Assembly (NCBI GenBank): GCA_021737695.1
Contig: JAIPDL010000005.1
Span: 38,586-102,585, forward strand
Origin: Desulfotignum sp.
GTDB lineage: Bacteria; Desulfobacterota; Desulfobacteria; Desulfobacterales; Desulfobacteraceae
Length of the DNA: 64,000 bases
Direction of reading: 5' to 3'
In this document: positions 19,055 through 27,838 of the stretch, in pieces
Layout: every line of letters starts with the position of its first letter
Position numbering within the stretch: position 1 is the stretch's first letter
Notes under the pieces: generated by a model
Database searches by the model: none
What the model was told of the DNA's origin: nothing
The model's input: the letters and a program-made list of their open reading frames with translations, nothing else
Translations under genes and position numbers: made by a program

Positions 19055-19816
19055 ATGTTCACCTCTGCCATGGTCAAATCCCCCTGTCCAAACATGGTCC
19101 ACGGCATCCGCCACACCGACATGGGCACACCGGATTTTGCGCGTGCATGCCGTCAGCATGGGCTGTACATTGACGCATTGACGCGCTGCGGTCTGTCCGT
19201 GACAGTGCTGGAACAAGATGACGCGTTTGCCGATTCCACATTTATCGAAGACACCTGCCTGGTCACGGAAAAATGCGTGGTAATCACCCGTCCCGGCCAC
19301 CTGTCCCGACGGGGTGAAACCCGGGCCGTGGCCCATGCCATGCAGCCGTATAACCGACCTGTGATGGAAATCACCCCACCGGGCACCCTGGATGCCGGGG
19401 ATGTGATGCAGGTTGACCGTCATTTTTATGTGGGATTGTCCGGCCGGACCAATGCCGCCGGGATCCGGCAGCTGGAACAGTTTCTGGAGCCATATGGATA
19501 CACCGTGTCCGCCATTGGGCTGACCTCGGTACTTCATCTGAAAACCGGGGTGTCTTATCTGGAAAATAATTGTCTGCTGGCCTGGGGAGAGTTTATCTCC
19601 CGGCCGGAATTTTCTGATTTCACGATTCTTCCGGTGGATGATTCCGAAGCCTATGCTGCCAACAGTGTGTGGATCAATGACCGGGTCCTGGTTCCGGCCG
19701 GATTTGAAAAAACCCGATCCCTGATTGACGCCCATGGCTATGACACCCTGGCCGTGGATGTGTCTGAATTTCAGAAACTGGACGGAGGGCTCAGCTGCCT
19801 GTCTTTGCGATTCTGA
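19055..19816 (+). CDS. Dimethylarginine dimethylaminohydrolase (DDAH)-like amidinotransferase-fold hydrolase
   Basis: 253-aa enzyme of the guanidino-group-modifying superfamily. The catalytic Cys248 lies in GGLSCLSLRF at the extreme C-terminus, the catalytic His is in SVLHLKTG near residue 161, and substrate-binding acids are in FIEDTCLV and DAGDVM. DDAH converts methylarginines to citrulline plus methylamines; arginine deiminase-like chemistry on another guanidine is also possible. AAGGAG precedes the ATG. Confidence 0.85.
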   Translation: MFTSAMVKSPCPNMVHGIRHTDMGTPDFARACRQHGLYIDALTRCGLSVTVLEQDDAFADSTFIEDTCLVTEKCVVITRPGHLSRRGETRAVAHAMQPYNRPVMEITPPGTLDAGDVMQVDRHFYVGLSGRTNAAGIRQLEQFLEPYGYTVSAIGLTSVLHLKTGVSYLENNCLLAWGEFISRPEFSDFTILPVDDSEAYAANSVWINDRVLVPAGFEKTRSLIDAHGYDTLAVDVSEFQKLDGGLSCLSLRF

Positions 19817-19824
19817 TGTGTCGG

Positions 19825-19878
19825 TAAAAAAAAGATGCCGGATATGCCTTGAAAACAATCAAAGGCACATCCGGCATC
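19825..19878 (-). terminator. Terminator of the ferredoxin gene (possibly bidirectional)
   Basis: 17-bp stem (19834-19850 with 19862-19878, one G-T pair) around an 11-nt loop. On the minus strand it is followed by a run of eight T (19826-19833), as expected for termination of the ferredoxin transcript. It lies just past the DDAH stop and may act on that transcript as well. Confidence 0.85.
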
Positions 19879-19920
19879 CATGCAACCACCCATCTGCAAA
19901 TGGTTGTTTAAATCCGCCGC

Positions 19921-20109
19921 CTAATCTTCTTCAACAACGATGGCGTCTTCTTCACAAACTTCCACGCAGCTTTCGCAGCCCATGCATTCTTCCGCATTGA
20001 CCGGCACGGATTTATCGTTCTGCATTTCAAACACTTCCACCGGGCATACGTCTACACATTCTTCACAACCAACGCATTTGGATTCATCAACAATCGGGGT
20101 AAAAGCCAT
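19921..20109 (-). CDS. 2[4Fe-4S] bacterial-type ferredoxin
   Basis: 62-aa ferredoxin with two cluster motifs, CVGCEECVDVCP (residues 12-23) and CMGCESCVEVCE, in a very acidic protein. It carries low-potential electrons for anaerobic metabolism. Single-gene unit: a good Shine-Dalgarno (CAGGAGG) upstream and a strong terminator downstream. Confidence 0.97.
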   Translation of the reverse strand: MAFTPIVDESKCVGCEECVDVCPVEVFEMQNDKSVPVNAEECMGCESCVEVCEEDAIVVEED

Positions 20110-20148
20110 TTTTACAGCCTCCTGAAATTAAATTAAAAATCATTGCTT

Positions 20149-20165
20149 TTGCAATTATAACGCCA
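20149..20165 (-). promoter_or_regulatory. Ferredoxin promoter: overlapping -12/-24-like and TATAAT motifs
   Basis: On the minus strand TGGCGT-N5-TTGCA resembles a sigma-54 site, while the N5 region itself forms a perfect TATAAT -10 (20154-20159) with no good -35. Either factor could use it. It is 40 nt before the start. Ambiguous. Confidence 0.35.
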
Positions 20166-20241
20166 TTTTTCAACATCAATTTTTTTTACAACTGATTTAA
20201 AAAACGCTTTTATAACATGTCCTTTCCTAAAATCAAGCTTT

Positions 20242-21201
20242 TTATGGTTTTAATGTCACCCGGCATATCAGCAAACGGGTTCCGGGCAGGTTCAGCTTTT
20301 TTTCCAGGTCCGGACCTTCAACCATCTGCGCCTGGATCCGACCGATCCGGGCACAGGAATCATCCATGACAGCCAGTGTGTTCCGGGCCTGTGAAACGCC
20401 CACCGGCCCGGCTGTCAGGGTGCTCAGCAGGGTCAGCACCCGGCTGTGCCAGTCCGACTGATGGACACACCCATCTTCATGCACCTTTATGCCGTCAATG
20501 TCAAGGGCATTTATGACCCGGGTCCCGTTTGCCGCCACCTGATCAAATACGGTGCCACTGGTGGTCACAAACGCCCGGGGTTTGAGTTCTGAAAACAGAT
20601 GGATTTCCCGGGCACAGGCGGCCCAGGCCCGGATCCGTTCCAGGGTCATGACCGCGCCGGGATCCGGCCCCTGGGATTGAATGGTCTGTGATGACAATGG
20701 GTCCGGATCTCCCCGCAGTTCAGAGAACAGACCCGCCCGTTTTTTTTCCAGCCCGGCCATGGCCTGGTCAATGGTTTCATTTTCGGCATCCGTGAGTTTG
20801 GCGATGAGTGAAAACAGCAATGGGTCCGCCTGTTTTAAATCATTTTGGCAACGCTGCGGTGTCCCGGCCATTCGGGCCCGCAGTTCCGACCCGATGGCGG
20901 CCGGTCCCAGATGATCGGTCAAATAGGGATTGTCCCGGATCAAATTTTTTAAATTATGTTCATTCCCCTGATGCAGCGAGGCCCAGTTCATCCAGGCAGA
21001 AACCTGTGACGACACCTGCGCCAGCCGGTTTTTTGAAGAAAACACCGGAACCGCAGTCCCGTGTTTCACCAGCGACACCATCTGCGGATCCTGATTCAGG
21101 TCCGGGGCCAGGGGTAAAAACACAAATTGCGGGAAAAAAGCGGCCAGTGTCATCCGCTGGGTCTCATTGACATGGGAAAAAGGAAAAAATAACATTTCCA
21201 T
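20242..21201 (-). CDS. Unknown protein coupled to the CysK/CysRS-like fusion
   Basis: 319-aa soluble protein that I cannot assign. It is mostly helical with no signal peptide, no membrane span and no recognisable catalytic motif. Its middle (about 90-190) is charged and Gln/Asp-rich, and the last 120 residues hold a more regular alpha/beta pattern (AFVTTSGTVFDQVAANGTRVINALDIDGIK). The ATG overlaps the upstream TGA by one base (TGATG), so the two are translationally coupled. That implies a product that works with, or in fixed ratio to, the fusion enzyme. Confidence 0.75.
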   Translation of the reverse strand: MEMLFFPFSHVNETQRMTLAAFFPQFVFLPLAPDLNQDPQMVSLVKHGTAVPVFSSKNRLAQVSSQVSAWMNWASLHQGNEHNLKNLIRDNPYLTDHLGPAAIGSELRARMAGTPQRCQNDLKQADPLLFSLIAKLTDAENETIDQAMAGLEKKRAGLFSELRGDPDPLSSQTIQSQGPDPGAVMTLERIRAWAACAREIHLFSELKPRAFVTTSGTVFDQVAANGTRVINALDIDGIKVHEDGCVHQSDWHSRVLTLLSTLTAGPVGVSQARNTLAVMDDSCARIGRIQAQMVEGPDLEKKLNLPGTRLLICRVTLKP

Positions 21202-23507
21202 CAGTCTGCCTCCACTTTCTGATCATGAACGGAAATCCCCATGGCAACCAGCTTATCCCTGAGTTGATCTGCCGTGGCCCAGTCTTTATTTTCCCGGGCC
21301 GCCTGCCGTTGCCGGAGCAGGTCTTTTACCTGTTCCGAACAGATGGGTTGGTGATTGAATTCACACACCTGAAAAATCCGGTCCATTTCCTTCAATCCGG
21401 ACAGGATGCGGTCCGCGTCCCGATTTGAAATAATGTGCCGGCTGATCAGGGTATTGATGGTTTTGATGCCGGCCAGCAGGGCGGCCAAGGCCGCGGAAAC
21501 TTTTAAATCATCCGCCAGGGCCGTTAAAATGCCCTGGCGGATATCATACATCAGCTGGTCGATCTCCCCGGAGGGCAGATCTTTGACATGATCAGGGCCG
21601 GACCGAAGCTGCTCCAGCAGAACAATACACCGGTTGATCCGGTTTCGTGTGGCCCTGGCATCGGCCAGAGCCCGTTCCGACAGCATCAACCCCCGGCGGT
21701 AATGCCCGGACAACAGCCAGAACCGGATGGTCCCGTCATCCCATCCCAGATCCGCCAGAGTGTCCAGGGTCAGGTCATGGATGGATGCCACCCCCAGAGA
21801 CCCGTCATACTGCACGGGGTCGCAGTGCAGCCACACATGGGCCAGTTCCCGGTCTTGGGCGGCCCTGGCAATGGCCCGCTCATTTTCATGATGGGGAAAC
21901 ACCAGTTCCCGGCTGCCCGTATGAATATCAAACGGCACCCCTAAAAACAGCATGGACAAGGTGGCACATTGCAGGTGCAGGGAGGGCCGGACCTGTCCCC
22001 ATTCGGTTTTCACACCGATTCCCCGGCGCAGTTCCGACAATCGGACCCGCTTGAACAAGGTGAAGTCCCGGGGATTTTGTTTTTCATATTCATCTAAGTC
22101 CACGGTGACGCCCACCCGGATTTTCTGGATATCCATTTTGGACAGATGCCCGTATTCCGCTACCTTTGAGATATCAAAATACACGGAATGCAGTTTTTCA
22201 TAGGCATATCCTTTGTCCAGCAGCTTCCGGGTCAAATCCGCCATATCGTTAAAATGGGCCGACACCCGGGGAAACGCCTGGGCTGGACGAATTTTCAACC
22301 GCTGCATGTCCTGGTGAAACGCCTGAATATAAGGACGCGTAAATTCCAACAAGTCCTGACCGGCCCGGTCAGCCCCGTCAATGGTGCGGTCATCGTAATC
22401 CGTGATATTGATCACATGGTTGACATCCACTTTGTGAAATGCCAGGTAACGTGCCAGCAGGTCCGTGAACACATACCGCCTGAAACTGCCGGGATTCAGG
22501 CGGTGATACACGGTGGGACCGCAGGTGTAAATGGAAATGGTATCGGGTTTCACCGGTTTGAATGGCTGTTTTTTTCCGCTTCGGGTATCAAACAGATGCA
22601 GACGCACTTTCTGCTGCACTGAAAACAAAGAGGTGGACAGGTACCGCTCCCCGGAATCTGGAAAAATCACCACCACTACCCCTTTTTCAAGGGTTTGGGC
22701 CTCCTGGATGGCTGCGGCCATGGCAGCCCCGGAACTCATGCCCACAAACAACCCTTCTTTGACCGCCATTTGCCGGGCCGTGTCAAAGGCCAGGGCATCG
22801 TCGATGTTCAGAATTTTGTCCAGCCGGGTTTTATCATAAATTTCAGGGGTATAGGATTCCTTCATGTTTTTAAGCCCTTGAATCCCGTGGCCCAGAAACG
22901 GTTCCGCACATACCATGCGGGTTTCTGGACTGTGTTCCCTGAAATACCGGGACAGGCCCATCAACGTGCCGGATGTCCCCACGGACGCCACCACACTGGC
23001 CGGTTTTTCCGGAACCTGGGCCATAATTTCCGGACCCGTGGTATAGTAATGGGCCTGCCAGTTGGCCGGGTTGTTGTACTGATCCGTAATAAAATATTTT
23101 TCCGGATTTTCCCGGGCCAGTCGATAGGCTTCTTCAATGGCGCCGTCCGATCCCAAATGCCGGGGCGTCAAAATGATTTTCGCTCCCCGGGCTTTAAGAA
23201 TCCGCTTACGCTCTTCACTGGCGTTTTCCGCCATGGTCAAGGCCAGCCGAAATCCTTTGACGGCGCAGACCATGGCCAGGCCGATGCCGGTGTTACCCGA
23301 GGTGGCTTCGATCACGGTTTTATCTTTTGTAAGCCGGCCGGACGCTTCACCTGCCTGAATCATGTACAGGGCGGCCCGGTCCTTGATGGAACCGCCCGGA
23401 TTCATATATTCAAGCTTGGCAAACATCCGCACACCCGGATTCGGATTCATCTGCTGAATTTCCACCACCGGGGTATTGCCGACGGCATCTAAAATTGTCA
23501 CTGTCAT
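21201..23507 (-). CDS. Cysteine synthase fused to a cysteinyl-tRNA synthetase-like domain lacking HIGH and KMSKS
   Basis: 768-aa two-part protein. Residues 1 to about 300 are a PLP-dependent O-acetylserine sulfhydrylase/CBS-type domain: PLP lysine K42 in PGGSIKDR, TSGNTG at 69-74, GTSGTLMG, PDSGERYLS. Residues about 301-768 align along their whole length with CysRS, including CGPTVY (329-334), FPHHENE (537-543), LLSGHYR and the C-terminal ARENKDWATADQLRDKL. All four zinc ligands are present (C329, C514, H539, E543). However, HIGH is replaced by NPGS (338-341), and the KMSKS loop is deleted (YDG joins SLGV near 567-573). The tRNA-charging reaction is therefore unlikely; cysteine sensing or binding is my inference. 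I start it at ATG 23507 with AAGGA at 6 nt rather than the upstream TTG. Confidence 0.9.
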   Translation of the reverse strand: MTVTILDAVGNTPVVEIQQMNPNPGVRMFAKLEYMNPGGSIKDRAALYMIQAGEASGRLTKDKTVIEATSGNTGIGLAMVCAVKGFRLALTMAENASEERKRILKARGAKIILTPRHLGSDGAIEEAYRLARENPEKYFITDQYNNPANWQAHYYTTGPEIMAQVPEKPASVVASVGTSGTLMGLSRYFREHSPETRMVCAEPFLGHGIQGLKNMKESYTPEIYDKTRLDKILNIDDALAFDTARQMAVKEGLFVGMSSGAAMAAAIQEAQTLEKGVVVVIFPDSGERYLSTSLFSVQQKVRLHLFDTRSGKKQPFKPVKPDTISIYTCGPTVYHRLNPGSFRRYVFTDLLARYLAFHKVDVNHVINITDYDDRTIDGADRAGQDLLEFTRPYIQAFHQDMQRLKIRPAQAFPRVSAHFNDMADLTRKLLDKGYAYEKLHSVYFDISKVAEYGHLSKMDIQKIRVGVTVDLDEYEKQNPRDFTLFKRVRLSELRRGIGVKTEWGQVRPSLHLQCATLSMLFLGVPFDIHTGSRELVFPHHENERAIARAAQDRELAHVWLHCDPVQYDGSLGVASIHDLTLDTLADLGWDDGTIRFWLLSGHYRRGLMLSERALADARATRNRINRCIVLLEQLRSGPDHVKDLPSGEIDQLMYDIRQGILTALADDLKVSAALAALLAGIKTINTLISRHIISNRDADRILSGLKEMDRIFQVCEFNHQPICSEQVKDLLRQRQAARENKDWATADQLRDKLVAMGISVHDQKVEAD

Positions 23508-23612
23508 AAGGGTCCTTTCCAAACCGCAACCGGATTCCAGCTTGACTTTTACACCATAAAATGGCTTTATACAGTAATTTTAACCCCAGCGCAATTGGTT
23601 ACCAGGTGTTTC

Positions 23613-25895
23613 ATGGGCAGCGTCTTTCTGTTTAAAAATCGGCAATGGTCTGAACCGGTGCAGGGTATTGTTTTGCCTGTAATCTGCATTTTGTGCTGTT
23701 GTCTGATCCTTTTTTCCGGCAGTGCCTTGACCGCAGCGCCATTCAAAGACCCCGAAGCGGTTGTCTGGAATTTGTCTGCGGACACGGTTGTGTATGACCG
23801 GCACTCCGATGTGTATACTGCACAGACACACGTGGTCATCACCGGCGGGAAAACCCGGCTGGAAGCGGATTATGTGGAGTTTTCAAATGCCACCAAAGAC
23901 GTGCTGGCCAAAGGTCATGTAAAAATGATCTCCGGCGGGGATGTGATCTCCTGCAATACCATGCAGGTGAATCTGATCACGGAAACCGGCCTGATCGACA
24001 AAGGGACTGTTTTCATCCAGGAAAATCACCTGTATATCCATGGGGAACAGATCCGCAAGACCGGAAAATTCACCTATGATGCCCAAAAAGGAGCCATCAC
24101 CTCGTGTGACGGAGACACACCGGACTGGAAAATCACCGGCAGGGATGTCAAAGTCACCATCGAAGGATATGGATTTGCAAAAGATACCGTTTTCTGGACA
24201 AAAAACTTGCCTGCACTGTATTCTCCGTTTCTGGCATTTCCGGTAAAAACCCAGCGGCAGTCCGGACTGCTCATGCCGGAAATATCTACATCCGACCGCC
24301 AGGGATTTGTCTATGAACAGCCGTTTTTCTGGGCCATTTCCCCTGAAAGCGATGCCACGTTTTACACGGGATACCTGTCGGACCGGGGTCTTAAAACAGG
24401 CGCGGAATACCGGTATGTAATCAATGATGTTTCCAAAGGCATCTGGCAAATGGATTTTCTGTCTGATGACAAAATCGATGACGGCACATCCGCCACCATA
24501 GACTATCAGTTCGAAAGCACTCCCCAGCGCACCAATACCGATCGGTACTGGCTGCGGGGAAAAAGTGACCAGGCCATGGCCCTTGGCTTTTCCGCCCGGC
24601 TGGATGTGGATGTGGTATCGGATCCGGATTATCTGCTGGAGTTTCGAGAGGGACTCTCCGGGTACAAAACCAGTGACCGGATATTTGATGATGCATTCGG
24701 CCGGGACCTGGACGAATATGATGACACCGTTCGAAAAAACAGCTTGACCCTCTACCAAACCTGGAACAATTTTTCATTGAACATCCAGACACTGTGGTAC
24801 GACGATGTCATCGCCCGGCAGACCGACATTGACGACGACACCCTTCAGACGCTTCCCGGCATTGAATTCGACAGCTCCCGCATGGATGTCGGCGCCACAG
24901 GCATCTATTACCAACTGGATTCGGAATTCCGGTCTTTTTTCCGTCAGGACACCATAGATACCGCCACCAATGGAAGGGAAACAGCCAAAATCAACGGCCA
25001 GCGTCTGGATATGTATCATCGGTTTTATTATCCCACAAGACTGGCCAAGGCGTTTTCTTTTGAACCTTTCATGGGCCTGCGTGGCACTGCCTATCATACA
25101 GACAGTTACACAGATATCCATGGAGAAGATGATCCGTTCCGATTTCGGGGACTTTATGAACTCGGCGGTGACCTGTCCACCAGTTTGAGCCGAGTTTTTA
25201 CGGCAGATACCGGTTTTTCCGAAAAAATCATGCACCAGGTCACACCGGGCATCAGTTATCATTTTCAGCCCTACGATGATCAGGATGATCTTCCATATTT
25301 CGACTCTCTGGATGATATCGAAGAAGTCAACAAACTCACATGGTCGATCACTAACCGGTTTATTGCCAGAAAATCAGTCACTGGATCCGATGACGTCATC
25401 CGGAATAATTACCGGGAACTGGGCTGGATCAAATTGTATCAGGACTACAGCATTAAAGATGAACGGGACAATCTTGAAGCCGAAGACAGGCCCTGGTCCG
25501 ACATTCAACTGGATACCAGAGTCTATCCATTTTCTTTCTTGTCTTTGAGAACCGATCTGGCCTGGTCCCCGTACAATTATCATTTTACTGCGCTAAACTT
25601 GAACACCACGGTGACCACGCCCCGGGGGGATGCTGTCACCACGTCATACCGGTATGAACTGGATACCCAGGAATCCTGGTACACCCGGCTTGATTTGCGG
25701 ATCACGCGGTCTCTGACTGCGTATCATTCCTTTGAAAAAGATCTGGAGGGTGATACCACCATTGAAACCCGCACGGGCGTCCGACTGAAAAGCGCCTGCT
25801 GGGCCCTGGGTCTGGAACTTCAGGAATCGGATACGGATACGCGCATCACTTTTATGATCAGTCTAAAAGGAATTGGAGAGTTTGGTTCACAATGA
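23613..25895 (+). CDS. lptD: LPS-assembly protein LptD (OstA/Imp)
   Basis: Outer-membrane barrel that inserts lipopolysaccharide. The signal segment (PVICILCCCLILFSGSALTAA), the N-terminal LptA/OstA-like domain (LSADTVVYDRHSDVYTAQTHVVITGGKTRLEADYVEF split over residues about 55-100) and a long C-terminal beta-barrel with alternating aromatic strands are visible. I prefer ATG 23613 (760 aa) with AGGTG nearby; a TTG 18 nt upstream is in frame. Its stop overlaps the NusG-like gene by 4 nt. Confidence 0.9.
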   Translation: MGSVFLFKNRQWSEPVQGIVLPVICILCCCLILFSGSALTAAPFKDPEAVVWNLSADTVVYDRHSDVYTAQTHVVITGGKTRLEADYVEFSNATKDVLAKGHVKMISGGDVISCNTMQVNLITETGLIDKGTVFIQENHLYIHGEQIRKTGKFTYDAQKGAITSCDGDTPDWKITGRDVKVTIEGYGFAKDTVFWTKNLPALYSPFLAFPVKTQRQSGLLMPEISTSDRQGFVYEQPFFWAISPESDATFYTGYLSDRGLKTGAEYRYVINDVSKGIWQMDFLSDDKIDDGTSATIDYQFESTPQRTNTDRYWLRGKSDQAMALGFSARLDVDVVSDPDYLLEFREGLSGYKTSDRIFDDAFGRDLDEYDDTVRKNSLTLYQTWNNFSLNIQTLWYDDVIARQTDIDDDTLQTLPGIEFDSSRMDVGATGIYYQLDSEFRSFFRQDTIDTATNGRETAKINGQRLDMYHRFYYPTRLAKAFSFEPFMGLRGTAYHTDSYTDIHGEDDPFRFRGLYELGGDLSTSLSRVFTADTGFSEKIMHQVTPGISYHFQPYDDQDDLPYFDSLDDIEEVNKLTWSITNRFIARKSVTGSDDVIRNNYRELGWIKLYQDYSIKDERDNLEAEDRPWSDIQLDTRVYPFSFLSLRTDLAWSPYNYHFTALNLNTTVTTPRGDAVTTSYRYELDTQESWYTRLDLRITRSLTAYHSFEKDLEGDTTIETRTGVRLKSACWALGLELQESDTDTRITFMISLKGIGEFGSQ

Positions 25896-26416
25896 CACAT
25901 GCATTTCACTGGTTGGCTCTGTTGACAAGGAGCAATTTCGAACAGGTGGTGTTTGAGCAGATCGCCCAAAAAAAAATGGACGCGTTTTTACCCAAAACCA
26001 AAAAACTGAGCCGGCGCAAAGACCGGAAAAAAGTCATCGAAGTCCCATTGTTTCCCGGGTATCTGTTTGTCAAATCCAGTATGGACCCTGGCTGTCAACT
26101 GACTGTTTTGAAAACCCTGGGCGCAGTCCGGTTTCTGGGAAACGATCAGGGGCCGATCCCGGTGCCAGAGACCCAGATCCACTCTCTTCAGCTGTTAACA
26201 GCAGCGGATTGCGATCTGGTCACGGGCGCCTGTTCCCGGCTGACCCAGGGGGACCCGGTCATGGTGATGGAAGGACCCATGGCTGGTGCCAGAGGCGAAT
26301 TTATCCAGTACCGGGGCAAAGGCAAAATCATTATAAAAATCCATTTGTTAGGCCAGTATGCCGGCGTGGAAATTAATGAGAACCAGGTGGAAAAAATACC
26401 ACACCACCTGTCATAA
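25892..26416 (+). CDS. NusG-family transcription elongation factor (RfaH/UpxY-like paralogue)
   Basis: 174-aa NusG paralogue. The NGN domain starts WLALLTRSNFEQVVFEQIAQKK, includes VPLFPGYLFVKSSMDP, and is followed by a KOW domain (GDPVMVMEGPMAGARGEFIQYRG). Compared with housekeeping NusG it has the charged KKLSRRKDRKKV insert typical of operon-specific paralogues. Such factors suppress termination in long envelope-polysaccharide operons. Placement 4 nt into lptD suggests a role in surface-polysaccharide gene expression; this is inference. Confidence 0.85.
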   Translation: MTHAFHWLALLTRSNFEQVVFEQIAQKKMDAFLPKTKKLSRRKDRKKVIEVPLFPGYLFVKSSMDPGCQLTVLKTLGAVRFLGNDQGPIPVPETQIHSLQLLTAADCDLVTGACSRLTQGDPVMVMEGPMAGARGEFIQYRGKGKIIIKIHLLGQYAGVEINENQVEKIPHHLS

Positions 26417-26420
26417 CTCC

Positions 26421-26449
26421 TTGACTTTTTATTTATTTTTAAATATTCA
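26421..26449 (+). promoter_or_regulatory. Candidate promoter of the HU/IHF-holB operon
   Basis: TTGACT (26421-26426), 17-nt spacer of almost pure T/A, TATTCA (26444-26449), 40 nt before the HU/IHF start. The extreme AT content is typical of bent promoter DNA. Motif-based. Confidence 0.35.
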
Positions 26450-26488
26450 ACTACAGATGCAACTTTTCATAATCAAAATAGAGGATGT

Positions 26489-26764
26489 ATGAACAAGCTT
26501 GAATTGATTTCCGCATTAAAAGACCGGACATCACTGACCAAAGCAGAAGCGGCGGAAGTGGTCAGAATTTTCTTCGACGCGCTCTCCGATGCGTTTGTCA
26601 AAGGAGAACGGATTGAAATCAGGGGATTTTGCAGCTTTCATATCAAAGAATACAAAAGCTATATGGGACGGAACCCCAAAACCGGGGACAAGGTACAGAT
26701 CCCCCCCAAACGGCTCCCGTTCTTCAAATGCGGCAAAGAACTCAAGGAACGGGTGGATTATTAG
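26489..26764 (+). CDS. HU/IHF-family DNA-bending protein
   Basis: 91-aa histone-like protein: MNKLELISALKDRTSLTKAEAAEVV at the N-terminus, the beta-arm motif GRNPKTGDKVQIP and the end FKCGKELKERV. The arm proline context and IEIRGFCSFHIKEYKSYMGRNPKTG fit IHF-alpha/HU; the subclass cannot be fixed by eye. It precedes holB by 20 nt. Confidence 0.92.
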   Translation: MNKLELISALKDRTSLTKAEAAEVVRIFFDALSDAFVKGERIEIRGFCSFHIKEYKSYMGRNPKTGDKVQIPPKRLPFFKCGKELKERVDY

Positions 26765-26784
26765 CCCCATGCTTCAGAAATCTT

Positions 26785-27828
26785 ATGTCAGTTCATAAAA
26801 ATGATTTCCCCACTGCCCTGTCGGAACTCAACCGGATCATTGAAACCCGAAATATCCCCAATGCACTTCTGTTCACGGGCAATCCCGGTTCAGGAAGAAA
26901 ACAAGCTGCCTTCAGTTTTGCCAAAGGGATCAACTGTACTGCCGGTGCCGGCCAGGGATCTTTCTGCAACGACTGCCGGTCCTGCAAAAAAATAGACGCA
27001 AACCAGCATCCGGACATGATTGTTGTCGCGCCTTTGGATCTCCGGAAAGCCATCACCATCTCCCAGATCAGGCATATCACGGCACAAACAGGGACCCGGC
27101 CCCATGAAGCCGCATTCCGCATGGTACTTATCACGGATGCCGACCGGATGAACACCCAGGCCCAGAACGGGTTGCTCAAAGAACTGGAAGAGCCCCCTGA
27201 AAATACTTTTTTCATTCTCATGGCAAAAGAGCGGTCCGCACTGCTGCCCACCATCCTTTCCCGGTGCCGTTCATTGCGGTTTCCCCCTTTGTCGGGACCG
27301 GCACTGGCTGCGCATCTGTGCGAGCAGTATTCCATTGATGCCCAATGGGCCGGTATTGCCGCTGCCACCGCCGGTACGGACCAGAACCTGGCGGCAACCC
27401 TGGTCCATCCGGCAGATGACAATTTGTCAAAAAATTCCAAAACCGGCAAGGCATCCGGCATAGACTGGTATTCCACCCGGCTCTGGCTGATCCAACAGCT
27501 GTGTGACCTGATTTCCGGATCTGCATCCCAAAAAATCCACACAGCCCTGGGGTTGTCCGGATTTTTAAGTCAGGACCCGGACGGGGTGATTCCCGGGCTG
27601 GCCGTCATGAGAACGTTTTTCAGGGATTTGTGTGTGTGCCGGTATGCACCGGAAAAAATTCTGAACCGTGACTGCGCAGACCGATTTCAAAAACTGGCCC
27701 CAAATATCCGTGACAACGACGCACTTTTCTGGATGGATGAACTGCATGAAACTGAAAAACGGCTGGCATCCAACAGCGCCATCCGCATGACCCTGGACCG
27801 TTTCTTTTTGAAACTGATACCTATTTAA
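26785..27828 (+). CDS. holB: DNA polymerase III subunit delta-prime
   Basis: 347-aa clamp-loader subunit. The P-loop position reads GNPGSGRKQ, so the GKT core is lost as expected for delta-prime, which does not hydrolyse ATP. A zinc-type cysteine cluster (CTAGAGQGSFCNDCRSC) and the sensor motif ILSRCRSLRF are present. The frame is open upstream to 26629, but that part overlaps HU/IHF; ATG 26785 gives the family N-terminus. It lies 10 nt before the ricT-like gene. Confidence 0.9.
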   Translation: MSVHKNDFPTALSELNRIIETRNIPNALLFTGNPGSGRKQAAFSFAKGINCTAGAGQGSFCNDCRSCKKIDANQHPDMIVVAPLDLRKAITISQIRHITAQTGTRPHEAAFRMVLITDADRMNTQAQNGLLKELEEPPENTFFILMAKERSALLPTILSRCRSLRFPPLSGPALAAHLCEQYSIDAQWAGIAAATAGTDQNLAATLVHPADDNLSKNSKTGKASGIDWYSTRLWLIQQLCDLISGSASQKIHTALGLSGFLSQDPDGVIPGLAVMRTFFRDLCVCRYAPEKILNRDCADRFQKLAPNIRDNDALFWMDELHETEKRLASNSAIRMTLDRFFLKLIPI

Positions 27829-27838
27829 GGAAAACCCC

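Noticed and set aside
26785..27828. Missing Walker A lysine/threonine in HolB as a defect
   Set aside because: Loss of the GKT motif is normal for clamp-loader delta-prime subunits.
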